Shown here: piece after piece, positions 43,913 to 53,101 of the stretch | Layout of the letters: each line of letters opens with the position of its first letter | Numbering within the stretch: the first letter of the stretch is position 1 | Assembly: GCF_002105535.1 (NCBI RefSeq) | Contig: NZ_CP015848.1 | Location: 1,364,907-1,428,906, forward strand | Origin: Magnetospirillum sp. ME-1 | GTDB lineage: Bacteria; Pseudomonadota; Alphaproteobacteria; Rhodospirillales; Magnetospirillaceae | Direction of reading: 5' to 3' | DNA: 64,000 nt | Program-made: the position numbers and the translations under genes | The notes under the pieces: generated by a model | The model's input: only the letters and a program-made list of their open reading frames with translations | Told to the model about the DNA's origin: nothing | Databases searched by the model: none

Positions 43913-44773
43913 TCAGTCGGGCGGCAGGTTGGTGACGGTCTCTTCCAGTTCCTGGAAGGTCGGGCGCAGTTCGTCGGGCAGGATCTTGCGGGCGAACTCG
44001 ATGGACACCTGGGGGGCGTAGCCCTGCATGTGCCCCAGCAGCCCGGCCTTGATGGCCATGAAATAATAATGGTCGGAATCGAAGCACATCTGCATGTTGC
44101 GGGCGATGGGCGCGATGAAGGCGTAGGAGATCAGCACGCCCGAGAAGGTGCCCACCAGCGCCGCGCCGATCAGATGGCCCAGCACTTCCGGCGGCTCGGT
44201 GATGGAGCCCATGGTGTGAATGACGCCCAGCACCGCCGCCACGATGCCGAGCGCCGGCATGGCGTCGCCCATCAGGTTCACCGCGTGGGCGATCTCGTGA
44301 TAGTGCTTGTGGTGGGCTTCCAACTCGCCGTCGATGATGGATTCCAGCTCGTGGGCATTGCTGGTGCCGAGAGTCAGCAGCCGCAGATAGTCACAGAAGA
44401 AGGTTCGGGTGTGGTGGTCCGAACTGAACTTGGGGAACTTGCCGAACAGCGGGCTTTCATCGGGCTTTTCCACGTGGCTTTCCAGCGCCAGATCGCCCTT
44501 GGTCTTGGCCAGCTTGAACACCGCGTACAGCACCGACAGCAATTCGATGTAATCGTCCTTGCCGTGATGGGCGCCCTTGAACACCAGGCCGATATTCTTG
44601 CCGATGCCGATGATGGTGGATTTGGGGTTGCCGAGCAGCAGCGAGCCCACGGCCGCGCCGATGATGATCAACCATTCGAAAGGCTGGAACAGAACGCTGA
44701 GATGGCCGCCGGGTGCGGCATATCCGCCGATGACGCTGACGAATGTCACGACGATGCCGATGATTGCGAACAT
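43913..44773 (-). CDS. motA: Flagellar motor stator protein MotA
   Basis: A 286-residue inner-membrane protein with four helices. It forms the proton channel with MotB and drives FliG. FAIIGIVVTFVSVIGGYAAP begins the first helix; GDAMPALGIVAAVLGVIHTM and LVGTFSGVLISYAFIAPIA are helices 3 and 4 with the conserved Pro residues. The gene is divergent from the flavin reductase gene. Confidence 0.96.
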   Translation of the reverse strand: MFAIIGIVVTFVSVIGGYAAPGGHLSVLFQPFEWLIIIGAAVGSLLLGNPKSTIIGIGKNIGLVFKGAHHGKDDYIELLSVLYAVFKLAKTKGDLALESHVEKPDESPLFGKFPKFSSDHHTRTFFCDYLRLLTLGTSNAHELESIIDGELEAHHKHYHEIAHAVNLMGDAMPALGIVAAVLGVIHTMGSITEPPEVLGHLIGAALVGTFSGVLISYAFIAPIARNMQMCFDSDHYYFMAIKAGLLGHMQGYAPQVSIEFARKILPDELRPTFQELEETVTNLPPD

Positions 44774-44837
44774 TCACTTCCCCTGGACGCCATCCCGAGG
44801 GGGGATGGGCAGATCATCTCCTTACCACGGAGAATGC

Positions 44838-44843
44838 TATAAT
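44838..44843 (+). promoter_or_regulatory. Extended -10 promoter for the flavin reductase
   Basis: TATAAT with TGC directly upstream gives an extended -10 (TGCTATAAT). No good -35 is seen. It lies in the motA-flavin reductase divergent gap, 140 bp before the chosen start. Confidence 0.4.
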
Positions 44844-44983
44844 TCCTCCTCCATGTCTTGAGTCAACTGCCTTCTCGTGATCAAAAGCGTCTCTTTTTCC
44901 GCGAGAAGGGCAATGGCGCATTTGACCTGGACGGTGGAAGGCTTTTAAATTCGAATCCCGCCCCCAGTGATGCCGAGCTGTCC

Positions 44984-45487
44984 ATGTCCCTTGACCCCCG
45001 TTCCTTTCGCAAGACTTTGGGCTGCTTCGCCTCCGGCGTCACGGTGGTCACCACGCTGACCCCCGGAGCCAGGGAGCCGGTGGGGGTCACGGTCAGCGCG
45101 TTCTCGTCCCTGTCGCTGGATCCGCCGCTGGTGCTGTTCTGTCTGGGGAACTCCACCTCCAGCATGGAGGCGTTCAAGACGTTCGGCCACTTCGCCATCA
45201 ACATCCTGTCCGAGCGTCAGCGCGACCTGTCCATCCGCTTCGCCAGCCGGTCAGAGGACAAGTGGCAGGGCGTGCCCAGCACCACCTGGAACAGCGGCGT
45301 GCCCATCCTGTCGGGGTGTTTGGCCAATCTGGAATGCTCGCTGGTCAACGTCGTCGATGGCGGCGACCACCAGATCTTCATCGGCAAGGTGGAGAAGCTG
45401 AAGCACCAGGAAGGGGGCAACCCGCTGGTCTATTTCCGCGGCAGCTACATGGACCCGGCCCCGTCCTCGCTCACCGACGTGGTGTAA
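44984..45487 (+). CDS. Flavin reductase domain protein (HpaC/RutF type)
   Basis: A 167-residue FMN-binding split-barrel protein. FRKTLGCFASGVTVVTT, GVTVSAFSSLSLDPPLVLFC and HFAINILSERQ are the signatures of flavin reductases supplying FMNH2 or FADH2 to two-component monooxygenases. The frame is open from 44858, but residues before ATG 44984 lack family similarity. The ribosome site is weak. No monooxygenase partner is nearby. Its stop is only four bases from the convergent acylase stop. Confidence 0.88.
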   Translation: MSLDPRSFRKTLGCFASGVTVVTTLTPGAREPVGVTVSAFSSLSLDPPLVLFCLGNSTSSMEAFKTFGHFAINILSERQRDLSIRFASRSEDKWQGVPSTTWNSGVPILSGCLANLECSLVNVVDGGDHQIFIGKVEKLKHQEGGNPLVYFRGSYMDPAPSSLTDVV

Positions 45488-45491
45488 GGCT

Positions 45492-47867
45492 CTAGCGTCC
45501 CCGTTCCAGCACCAGCACCGAACGCTTGCTGTCCAGTCCCAGGCGGTAAAGGCGGTTGACGCTCCACGCCGGCAGCATGTCGGCGTAATGGCGCGACAGC
45601 GGGTTGCCCGACTGGCCGGTGGCGATGACGAAGCGGCTGTCGGCCAGGTCCGAGAGGTCGAACACCGCCCGCAGGCCGGCGCCGTGGATCTGGGGAAAGC
45701 GCGTGCCGCCCGCCTCGACGCGATAGGCGGCGCGCGACACGGTGAAATCGTCGCCATCGGCGGGAACCGACAGATCGGCCATGCCGCCCAGCACGGGAAC
45801 CTTGCCCAGGAAAGGATGCTCGAAGCGGGCGGGGTGGGCGGCGCCCCAGCGCCACGTCTTCATGTCCTTGCCCCAGGTGGCCTCCAGATCGGCCAGGGCC
45901 TGGTCCAGGATTCGCTCGATCAGGTCGTCGCAGCTTTCCGCCTCGGGGGTGGTGATATCGTCGCACCAGTGGCGCCGCCGAGTCAGGATGTCCATCAGCA
46001 CCTGGGGGCGCACCCGCTCGAAGGCGGCAAACGAGTCCTTCAGCTCATCGGCCAGGATGGCGCGGTTGAGACGGTTGATCCAGGCGGCGAAGATCAGCGG
46101 CTCGGCCCGGTCGCGGTCGGCCTTGCCGTCCCATTCGGCGAGACGGTGGGCGATGTCGCGGGAACGCTGGGTTTTGAACTCGATGCCGGTCAGCAATTCC
46201 TTGAGCTCGACGGCCTGCAGCGACACGGAATCGGCCTGGATGGCCATCATGTCCTCGATGCCGAGGCCGCGGCGCTCGCCCAGCAGGTCGCGGATGCGCG
46301 CCGCGCGGTAGCCCTCCGACCAAGTGGCGGAAATCAGGTAGGGGTACTTGTCGCCCACCACCTTGTTGTTGGCGTTGACCAGCACGCCGGATTTCGGGTT
46401 GAAGCTCTGGGGCAGCTTGGCCACCGGCACCCAGCCGGTCCAGTCGCCCTCGTTGGTCCAGCCCCGCGCCGGCACGGTGCCGTTGCCCGACTTGCGGACG
46501 GGAATGCGCCCGGCGGTGAAAAAGCCGATATTGCCGGCGGTGTCGGCGTAGGCGATGTTCAGCACCGGCGCCTGCACCTCTTTCACCGCCTTGTTGAAAC
46601 CGGCCCAGTCGCCGGCCTGATTGAGCAGATGGAGCGCCTGGACGCTGGTGTCGCCGTGGCTGAGCGCGGTGGCGGCCAGGGCGACCACCTCGTCCTTGCC
46701 GGCGATTCCCTGGGCCAGCAGGTCGGACACCACCGGGCCGTGGCGGGTCTCGCGCACATTCATCACCACATCCGGCATCCCCTTGACCTTGATGGTCTCG
46801 GTGCGGGTGAGGAAGGGGCGGTTGCCGTCGGGGGTGCGGTACTGGGTCTCGCCGGCCAGCTTTTCCACGAACAGATCGACGGTGTCGGCCTGGGTGGCGG
46901 TGAAGCTCCAGGCGATGCGGCCGTTATGGCCGATCAGGTGGAAGGGCAGGCCGGGCACCGTGGCGCCGGCCAGCTTCAGCTCGGGGGCCTCGAGCTCGGC
47001 CAGGTACCACAGGATGGGGGCGCGGAAGGCCAGATGGGGATCGCCGGCCAGCAGCGGCTTGCCCGAGCGGGTGCGGGCGCCGCTTACCACCCAGACATTG
47101 GAAGCCGGGGTGGGGCGCGCCGCTTCGGGGAAGGATTCGAGCAGCGCCTTGCCGCCCTCGGCCGACAGGGTGACGGGCGCGTCGGCGGGATAGGACGGAA
47201 ACAGCTCGGCCAGGCGCTTGGCGTCCAGGGTGCGGGCCAGCTGGGCGCGCAGGATGTCGTCATGCCAGTTGCCGGTGAGCGTCATGGCCATGATCTTCTG
47301 CCAGACCATGGAATCGGCGGGCTTCCAAGGTTCCGGCTTGAAACCGAGGATGGTGAATTCGGGCGGCAGGCGGTAGATGTTGTGGCTCATCCAGGCGTTG
47401 ATGCCATCGGCATAGGATTGCAGCGCCGAGCGGGTGGGCTCGGACAGCGCTCCCAGCGAGCGTTCGGCGGCCTGATAGAGGCCGAGCGTGCGCATGTAGC
47501 GGTCACTGGCCAGTCCGGCCTCTCCCACCACCTCGGCCAGGCGGCCGGCGCCCAGGCGCCGCTGCGCCTCCATCTGCCACATGCGGTCCTGGGCGTGGAC
47601 CCAGCCCATGGCGAAATAGGCGTCGTGGCGGGTTTCGGCGACGATCTTGGGGATGCCGACGCTGTCGCGGGTGATGGTGGTCTTCAGCTGGATGCCGGTG
47701 ACGGGGTGGCGCCCGTCGATGCGCGGCAGCGAACCCATCACCACCACGAACAGGGCCGACGCGCCGAGGATCAGGACCAAGGCTATGGCGTTGACCAGCT
47801 TGGACCAGCCGGACATGACGTCGCCGATATGCGCATAGTCCTGATCGTCGGATTTATTCCCGGCCAT
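45492..47867 (-). CDS. Penicillin acylase family protein
   Basis: A 791-residue Ntn-hydrolase precursor with an N-terminal membrane anchor (about 22-45) rather than a clear cleavable signal. The protein would cut itself before Ser256 (TPASNVWVVSG), which becomes the nucleophile of the beta chain. GDPHLAFRAPILWYLAEL and LPFHLIGHNGRIAWSFT are family motifs, and the alpha chain has AMGWVHAQDRMWQMEAQRR. Members hydrolyse amides such as beta-lactams or acyl-homoserine lactones. ATG 47867 is preferred; a TTG at 47897 would add ten residues. Confidence 0.92.
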   Translation of the reverse strand: MAGNKSDDQDYAHIGDVMSGWSKLVNAIALVLILGASALFVVVMGSLPRIDGRHPVTGIQLKTTITRDSVGIPKIVAETRHDAYFAMGWVHAQDRMWQMEAQRRLGAGRLAEVVGEAGLASDRYMRTLGLYQAAERSLGALSEPTRSALQSYADGINAWMSHNIYRLPPEFTILGFKPEPWKPADSMVWQKIMAMTLTGNWHDDILRAQLARTLDAKRLAELFPSYPADAPVTLSAEGGKALLESFPEAARPTPASNVWVVSGARTRSGKPLLAGDPHLAFRAPILWYLAELEAPELKLAGATVPGLPFHLIGHNGRIAWSFTATQADTVDLFVEKLAGETQYRTPDGNRPFLTRTETIKVKGMPDVVMNVRETRHGPVVSDLLAQGIAGKDEVVALAATALSHGDTSVQALHLLNQAGDWAGFNKAVKEVQAPVLNIAYADTAGNIGFFTAGRIPVRKSGNGTVPARGWTNEGDWTGWVPVAKLPQSFNPKSGVLVNANNKVVGDKYPYLISATWSEGYRAARIRDLLGERRGLGIEDMMAIQADSVSLQAVELKELLTGIEFKTQRSRDIAHRLAEWDGKADRDRAEPLIFAAWINRLNRAILADELKDSFAAFERVRPQVLMDILTRRRHWCDDITTPEAESCDDLIERILDQALADLEATWGKDMKTWRWGAAHPARFEHPFLGKVPVLGGMADLSVPADGDDFTVSRAAYRVEAGGTRFPQIHGAGLRAVFDLSDLADSRFVIATGQSGNPLSRHYADMLPAWSVNRLYRLGLDSKRSVLVLERGR

Positions 47868-48049
47868 GGGCTCGGTCTTTGCGGCGTGTTCCGGCAAGGC
47901 TCTCAGCCCTCATATCCCGTTTCAGGCGCTCGATCCCCTTCCTAACCCGCACGGGGCGGCAAGTCAAAGGCCGCATCACCTTTGGAAGGGCGCGGCGGAG
48001 CGTGCTATAGGTGGATGACACGTATTATTCATCAAGGACGAGGATTCCG

Positions 48050-48454
48050 ATGATCGGTAAGTTGAACCATGTCGCCATCGCCGTGCCCGATCTGGCCGCC
48101 GCCACCGCGCTTTACCGCGACACGCTGGGCGCCAAGGTGTCCGCCCCGGTGCCGCAGCCGGCCCACGGCGTGACGGTGGTGTTCGTGGAACTGCCCAACA
48201 CCAAGGTGGAACTGCTCCATCCCCTGGGCGAGAAGTCGCCTATCGCCGGTTTCCTCGACAAGAATCCCTCGGGTGGCATTCACCACATCTGCTACGAGGT
48301 CGAGGACATCCTGGCGGCGCGCGACAAGCTGAAGGCCACCGGCGCCCGCGTGCTGGGCGACGGCGAGCCCAAGATCGGCGCCCACGACAAGCCGGTGCTG
48401 TTTCTGCACCCCAAGGATTTCAACGGCACCCTGGTCGAGCTGGAACAGGCTTAA
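48050..48454 (+). CDS. mce: Methylmalonyl-CoA epimerase
   Basis: A 134-residue VOC-fold metalloenzyme interconverting (R)- and (S)-methylmalonyl-CoA in propionyl-CoA metabolism. LNHVAIAVPDL (first metal His), SGGIHHICYEVEDI and LFLHPKDFNGTLVELEQ (second half with Glu) are seen. ATG 48050 has AAGGACGAGG upstream. The first 61-bp tandem repeat starts five bases after its stop. Confidence 0.93.
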   Translation: MIGKLNHVAIAVPDLAAATALYRDTLGAKVSAPVPQPAHGVTVVFVELPNTKVELLHPLGEKSPIAGFLDKNPSGGIHHICYEVEDILAARDKLKATGARVLGDGEPKIGAHDKPVLFLHPKDFNGTLVELEQA

Positions 48455-48459
48455 CACTC

Positions 48460-48642
48460 TTACTCGGCCACGCGGGGTTGGCGGGGCGGCCGCGTGGCCG
48501 AGGAGAAGCAAATGTCTTTCTTACTCGGCCACGCGGGGTTGGCGGGGCGGCCGCGTGGCCGAGGAGAAGCAAATGTCTTTCTTATTCGGCCACGCGGGGT
48601 TGGCGGGGCGGCCGCGTGGCCGAGGAGAAGCAAATGTCTTGG
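48460..48642 (+). repeat. Triplicated 61-bp unit across the tag translation start
   Basis: Three head-to-tail copies at 48460-48520, 48521-48581 and 48582-48642. Copies 1 and 2 are identical; copy 3 has one internal change (C to T) and two at its end where the real gene continues. Each unit contains a hairpin (CTCGGCCACGCGG / CCGCGTGGCCGAG) followed by a GAGGAGAAGCAA ribosome site and ATGTCTT. As 61 is not a multiple of 3, the first two ATGs read out of frame with tag. Confidence 0.95.
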
Positions 48643-49191
48643 TATTGCGACATCGCGCCGGGCCATCCCTTCCACGGTCCCTATCACGACCAGGAATACG
48701 GCTTTCCGCTCACCGACGAGCGGGCGCTGTTCGAGCGCCTGTGCCTGGAGATCTTCCAGGCCGGGCTGTCCTGGCTGATCGTGCTGAAGAAGCGCCCGGC
48801 CATGGTCGCCGCCTTCGACGGCTTCGACGTGGACAAGGTGGCGGCCTATGGCGAGGCCGAGATGACCCGCCTGCTCGCCGATCCCGGCATCATCCGCAAC
48901 CGCCGCAAGCTTGACGCCATCGTCGAGAACGCCCGCCGCCTTCAGGCCCTGCGGGCGCGAGAGGGCGGCTTCGCCGCCTGGATCGAGCGTCACCACCCGC
49001 TGACCAAGGAAAACTGGGTCAAGCTGTTCAAGGCGACTTTCGTCTTCATGGGCGGCGAGGTGGTGGGCGAATTCCTGATGAGCATCGGCTATCTGCCGGG
49101 GTCTCACCGCGAGGATTGCCCGGTGCGGCTCCGCCTGAACGCGTTTGAAGTTCCCTGGGCAAGGGTTGGGGCTGATTTCTATTTGAAATAA
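48634..49191 (+). CDS. tag: DNA-3-methyladenine glycosylase I
   Basis: A 185-residue base-excision repair enzyme removing 3-methyladenine. MSWYCDIAPGHPFHGPYHDQ and EYGFPLTDERALFERLCLE open the family; FQAGLSWLIVLKKRPAM holds the helix-hairpin region and YLPGSHREDCPV provides zinc-binding His and Cys with Cys5. ATG 48634 is in the third repeat copy, with GAGGAGAAG upstream. Two further ribosome-site/ATG pairs lie upstream out of frame. Confidence 0.94.
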   Translation: MSWYCDIAPGHPFHGPYHDQEYGFPLTDERALFERLCLEIFQAGLSWLIVLKKRPAMVAAFDGFDVDKVAAYGEAEMTRLLADPGIIRNRRKLDAIVENARRLQALRAREGGFAAWIERHHPLTKENWVKLFKATFVFMGGEVVGEFLMSIGYLPGSHREDCPVRLRLNAFEVPWARVGADFYLK

Positions 49192-49393
49192 AAGCGAATG
49201 GGTTGTTAACGGATTGTGTCGCGATTGTTATCGAAGATGAATGCGGTTCATTGATTGTGTGCGTTACTGAGCTTTGGTGTTATCTGTTTCCAGTCTGCTG
49301 GTTTGCCGGTATGAGTATTGTTATATATTGAGTTTTTTCTTTGCATCGCTTATGGTCCTGCCAGGGGTGGGCGTCTTTCTGGTGGGATGGACG
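49192..49393. other. AT-rich gap before an unknown gene
   Basis: This 200-bp stretch is much richer in A and T than its neighbours. It contains TTGTTATATATTGAG near 49318 and several TTG/TAT hexamers, probably the promoter region of the following gene. No hairpin terminator for tag is evident. Confidence 0.35.
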
Positions 49394-50197
49394 ATGTCTG
49401 AGAACGACCCAGGGGCGCGATGCCGCAGCACGGCCGGAATCGTCGTCAGGGCTTTTGCCGGCTTGCTGGAGGAACAGGCGGTCGGTGGTCAGGTGTCCGT
49501 GGATGCCATCCGGCGGACCTGCGATGCGGTCGGCGGGGCCGGCGATCTGCTGGATGACCTTTACGCCGGAGCCGAGCGGACCTGCCAGGACCTGTTCGTC
49601 CTGCGGCAGGTGGATTCCCAACGCATCAATTACATTGGCCGGATCGTCACCAAGACCTTTGCCCACGTGCTCGACGACCGTGCCTCGGGGATCACCCGTT
49701 CCCATCTCGGCCGGTTGTTCGCCGCCTTGCGCATGATCCTGGGCGAGGAAGCCTTCGACGAAATTCAGGGTCGCTGCGCCGCCATCGCCGGCAATGTGTC
49801 GTCGGGGAACGGCGGCGTCACCCGCTGGGAGGCCTTCTACCGCCACCCCGAGACCCTGCTGATCCGGGAGCGCATTCTGGTCTCCATCGCCCGGACCTTC
49901 CGGCGTTTCGAGGCGCGGATGGACTGGCTGCTGATCGTCATGAACTCGTCGCCGGGCAGCCGCTCCTTAGGGGGAGGCGCCTTCGTGGCGGCCAAGCCGG
50001 GCAAGCGCTGCTCCGACGATTTCGACGCGGTCAAGTTCCTGAGGATCTTCGAAGCCCTGTTCGCGTCCTGCGATCTTCAGGCCATGGACGAGGGGACCCG
50101 CAGCGACTTCCTGTCACGCTGGCAGGTGACGCCGGAATCGGTGTTCGGTCCGCTGCTGGCGGAACTGGCGAAATTGAGGATTCGCCTGGCGGCGTGA
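49394..50197 (+). CDS. Unknown protein, lineage-specific in appearance
   Basis: A 267-residue soluble, mostly helical protein I do not recognise. It has no signal peptide with this start. Basic and acidic helices include SVDAIRRTCDAVGGAGDLLD and ERILVSIARTFRRFEARMDW, with Cys in TCQDLFVLRQ and FASCDLQAMD. The last 90 residues (DDFDAVKFLRIFEALFASCD) may be a second helical domain. ATG 49394 follows GGGATGG; ATG 49352 in the same frame would add a short hydrophobic leader. The upstream DNA is AT-rich. Confidence 0.7.
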   Translation: MSENDPGARCRSTAGIVVRAFAGLLEEQAVGGQVSVDAIRRTCDAVGGAGDLLDDLYAGAERTCQDLFVLRQVDSQRINYIGRIVTKTFAHVLDDRASGITRSHLGRLFAALRMILGEEAFDEIQGRCAAIAGNVSSGNGGVTRWEAFYRHPETLLIRERILVSIARTFRRFEARMDWLLIVMNSSPGSRSLGGGAFVAAKPGKRCSDDFDAVKFLRIFEALFASCDLQAMDEGTRSDFLSRWQVTPESVFGPLLAELAKLRIRLAA

Positions 50198-50224
50198 TGC
50201 CGGGCGAGGGCCTGAAAACGGAAA

Positions 50225-50252
50225 CGGCAGGACCGCCTTGGCGATCCTGCCG
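50225..50252 (+). terminator. Hairpin after the unknown gene
   Basis: CGGCAGGA-C-CGCC-TT-GGCG-A-TCCTGCCG is a near-perfect 12-13 bp stem 28 bases after the stop at 50197. It lacks a T-run, so it may be Rho-dependent or simply structural. Confidence 0.5.
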
Positions 50253-50510
50253 CATCCTACGTTCCTGGCCTCGGCCTTTCGGCGGACCTGGGACACGTTC
50301 CTCCCGACACTCAAGCCGCTTTGGCGCAACCGTTATCGGATGTCTTGCCCGTTCTCCGAGCTTGGAACCACTTTACGAAATAATCTGACGGCCGTCACCC
50401 CATTTCTTTGTGAACATTTCATAAATGGTGCGGCGTGCGAAAGGGTTGATGCTGGGCCTGGACAGGCGCATCGTGGAGGGCGTCGCCGCCCCGCCGCTCG
50501 GAGTCTGGCC
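50253..50510. other. Gene-free stretch before the secreted protein gene
   Basis: No gene is supported here. The right part is AT-richer and contains the small palindrome CATTTCATAAATG near 50416-50428, within a promoter-like TTGTGA...CATAAA pair. The rest shows nothing recognisable. Confidence 0.35.
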
Positions 50511-51077
50511 ATGCACCGTTTCCTCGTGCTGTCCGTCGTTGCCGGTCTTGCCGTTCCCGCCGCCGCCCTGGCCCAGGGGGCGTCGAGTTCGGCTGGCCCC
50601 ATGGTCATCACCATTTCCAAGCTCGACTGCTCGCGGGTGATCAGCCATACCCCGGCCCCTGACGTTGCCTACAAGCCCGGGGTGGATGTGCGCGGCAAGC
50701 CGGTGGTGTCGGCCGACACCGATCCGGGGCGCGAGGCCTTCGCCAAGCGGGTGTTGCCCGAGACCCTGGAATTTCCGGTGAAGATCAATCCGCTGAACTA
50801 TTCCTCGCGGAAGTCCGCCCTGAAATCCAAGGAAACCACCCAGGCGGCCATCGCCGCCGGTGGCGGCACCGCCACGGCGGCCCAGGCCCAGGCGCTGGCG
50901 GAGGCGGAAAGCAAGCTGGCCAAGATTTCATCGAAGGGCTACGACAACACCACCGCCGACGTGGGAGTGGTGAAGTACGACATCGCCCGCAACACCTTCA
51001 CCTTCAACGGCGAGCCCATGCTGTCCGAGGACCAGCGCGCCCTGGCCGAGGCCTGCGCCCGCCAAGGGGTCCGGTAG
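50511..51077 (+). CDS. Exported protein of unknown function
   Basis: A 188-residue protein with a Sec signal peptide (RFLVLSVVAGLAVPAAALAQ, cleavage after ALA). The mature part begins with a small Ser/Ala stretch, has one Cys (SKLDCSRVISH), an Ala-rich helix (TQAAIAAGGGTATAAQAQAL) and ends ALAEACARQGVR. I do not recognise a domain. ATG 50511 has GGAG upstream; the longer open frame upstream has no signal peptide. Confidence 0.8.
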   Translation: MHRFLVLSVVAGLAVPAAALAQGASSSAGPMVITISKLDCSRVISHTPAPDVAYKPGVDVRGKPVVSADTDPGREAFAKRVLPETLEFPVKINPLNYSSRKSALKSKETTQAAIAAGGGTATAAQAQALAEAESKLAKISSKGYDNTTADVGVVKYDIARNTFTFNGEPMLSEDQRALAEACARQGVR

Positions 51078-51137
51078 CGTTGCCAAGGCGGCCGTCATTG
51101 CCTATTGTCGCCCCCGCAGATTGATCCGCGGGGTTTC

Positions 51138-52382
51138 ATGATCTTCAACTCGTTCGAGCGCATGGTGGCGTTCCGCTATCTGCGGGCCCGGCGCAAGGAA
51201 GGCTTCATCTCGGTCATCGCCGGCTTTTCCCTGGCCGGAATCGGCCTCGGCGTCGCCACCCTGATCGTGGTGATGGCGGTGATGAACGGCTTCCGCCACG
51301 AATTGCTGGGCCGCATCCTGGGCATCAACGGCCATATCGGCGTCTACGGCGCCGGCGCGCCGCTGGCCGGTTATGATCCCCTGGCCGAATCCATCCGCAA
51401 GCTGCCCGGCGTGACTAAGGTGATCCCCACCGCCGAGGGCCAGGTCTTCGCCACCTCTCCCGGTGCTGGAACCGGGGCCATCGTGCGCGGCGTGCGGGCC
51501 TCCGACCTGCTGACCCGGCCCATCTTCCAGAAGAAGTATCGCGGCAATCCGGCCGATTTCGCCGGTGACGACGCGGTGGTGATCGGCAAGCGCCTGGCCG
51601 AGAAGCTGGGGGTGCGCATCGGCGATTCCATCTCGCTGATCTCGGCCAAGGGCAACGTCACCGCCTTCGGCACCGTGCCGCGCGTGCGCGGCTACAAGGT
51701 GGTCGGCACCTTCGACGTGGGCATGTTCGAATACGATTCCGGCTTCGTCTTCATGCCGCTGGAAGCCGCCCAGACCTATTTCCGCCTGCCCGATGCGGTG
51801 ACCCAGATCGAGGTGTTCCTGGACAATCCCGACATGGTGCCCGAAATCCGCAAGGCCATCTGGGACATCACCGGCAACACCGCCAACATCTACGACTGGC
51901 AGCAGGCCAACGCCAACTTCTTCAACGCCATCCAGGTGGAGCGGAACGTCATGTTCCTGATCCTCACCCTGATCATCCTGGTGGCGGCGTTCAACATCAT
52001 CTCCAGCCTGATCATGCTGGTGAAGGACAAGGGGCGCGACATCGCCATCCTGCGCACCATGGGGGCGACGCGCGGCATGATCTTGCGCATCTTCTTCCTG
52101 GCCGGCGCCTCGGTGGGGGTGGTGGGGACGGTGGCGGGCACCATCCTGGGTGTGGCCTTCGCCACCAATATCGAGAACATCCGCCAGTTCATCCAGTCCA
52201 TCATCGGCCGCGAGCTGTTCGCCGCCGAGATCTACTTCCTGACCCAGCTGCCCGCCCGGGTCGAGACGCGGGAAGTGGTCACCGTGGTACTGATGGCGCT
52301 GGGCCTGTCGTTCGCCGCCACCATCTACCCGGCTTGGCGGGCCGCCAAGCTCGATCCGGTGGAGGCTCTGCGTTATGAGTGA
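51138..52382 (+). CDS. lolC: Lipoprotein-releasing ABC permease LolC/LolE
   Basis: A 414-residue inner-membrane protein with four helices: one at 24-46, a large periplasmic MacB-like domain, then three near the C-terminus ([20 protein letters not shown] and after). It extracts outer-membrane lipoproteins with Lol[21 protein letters not shown] and [20 protein letters not shown] (coupling helix) are the family motifs. A single LolCE-type gene is usual in alphaproteobacteria. ATG 51138 starts the family match; the frame is open to 51105. Confidence 0.94.
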   Translation: MIFNSFERMVAFRYLRARRKEGFISVIAGFSLAGIGLGVATLIVVMAVMNGFRHELLGRILGINGHIGVYGAGAPLAGYDPLAESIRKLPGVTKVIPTAEGQVFATSPGAGTGAIVRGVRASDLLTRPIFQKKYRGNPADFAGDDAVVIGKRLAEKLGVRIGDSISLISAKGNVTAFGTVPRVRGYKVVGTFDVGMFEYDSGFVFMPLEAAQTYFRLPDAVTQIEVFLDNPDMVPEIRKAIWDITGNTANIYDWQQANANFFNAIQVERNVMFLILTLIILVAAFNIISSLIMLVKDKGRDIAILRTMGATRGMILRIFFLAGASVGVVGTVAGTILGVAFATNIENIRQFIQSIIGRELFAAEIYFLTQLPARVETREVVTVVLMALGLSFAATIYPAWRAAKLDPVEALRYE

Positions 52383-53055
52383 GCTGGGCCTCAAACTGGA
52401 GAACATCCGCCGCGTCTTCCACCAGGGCAAGGAAGACCTCGAGGTGCTGAAGGGCGCCAATCTGGAGATCCGGGCCGGCGAGATCGTCGCCCTGGTCGGT
52501 CCCTCGGGCGCCGGCAAGTCGACCCTGCTGCACATCGCCGGCCTTCTGGAGCGCCCCGATGGCGGCGAGGTCCATCTGGCCGGCAATCCGGCCGGCGCCC
52601 TGGGGGAAAGGGAGCGCACGCAACTGCGCCGCCTGCATCTGGGCTTCGTCTACCAGTACCACCACCTGCTGCCGGAATTCTCGGCGGCCGAGAACGTCAT
52701 CCTGCCCCAGATGATTGCCGGCGTGCCCCAGGCCCAGGCCCGCGTGCGGGCCATGGAACTGCTGGGCCGCATGAAGCTGGCCGAGCGGGCCGAGCACCGC
52801 CCCGGCCAGCTGTCGGGCGGCGAGCAGCAGCGCGTCGCCATCTGCCGGGCGCTGGCCAACGCCCCCCGCGTCCTGCTGGCCGACGAGCCCACCGGCAATC
52901 TCGACCCCCATACCGCCGAGGGCGTGTTCGACGAACTGATCCGCCTGGTCAAGGGCTCGGGCGTCGCCGCCCTGATCGCCACCCACAACCCCGAGCTGGC
53001 CGCGCGCATGGATCGGGTGGTGAGGATGAGCGAAGGCCTGCTGGTGGAGGGGTGA
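52375..53055 (+). CDS. lolD: Lipoprotein-releasing ABC ATPase LolD
   Basis: A 226-residue ABC ATPase with Walker [16 protein letters not shown], signature [15 protein letters not shown], Walker [14 protein letters not shown] and [27 protein letters not shown] is the LolD Q-loop region. It overlaps lolC by eight bases. Confidence 0.95.
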   Translation: MSELGLKLENIRRVFHQGKEDLEVLKGANLEIRAGEIVALVGPSGAGKSTLLHIAGLLERPDGGEVHLAGNPAGALGERERTQLRRLHLGFVYQYHHLLPEFSAAENVILPQMIAGVPQAQARVRAMELLGRMKLAERAEHRPGQLSGGEQQRVAICRALANAPRVLLADEPTGNLDPHTAEGVFDELIRLVKGSGVAALIATHNPELAARMDRVVRMSEGLLVEG

Positions 53056-53062
53056 GGGAGTT

Positions 53063-53094
53063 CGTGTGGCGGGAGCCGCAGCCCCCGCCACACG
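53063..53094. terminator. 11-bp stem between convergent genes
   Basis: CGTGTGGCGGG (53063-53073) and CCCGCCACACG (53084-53094) form a perfect stem with a 10-base loop between lolD and the small minus-strand gene. There is no T-tract; it could work for either direction. Confidence 0.6.
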
Positions 53095-53101
53095 GCAATC
53101 C

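Noticed and set aside
48460-48642. CRISPR array
   Set aside because: The 61-bp units are directly adjacent with no spacers and include coding sequence and a ribosome-binding site.
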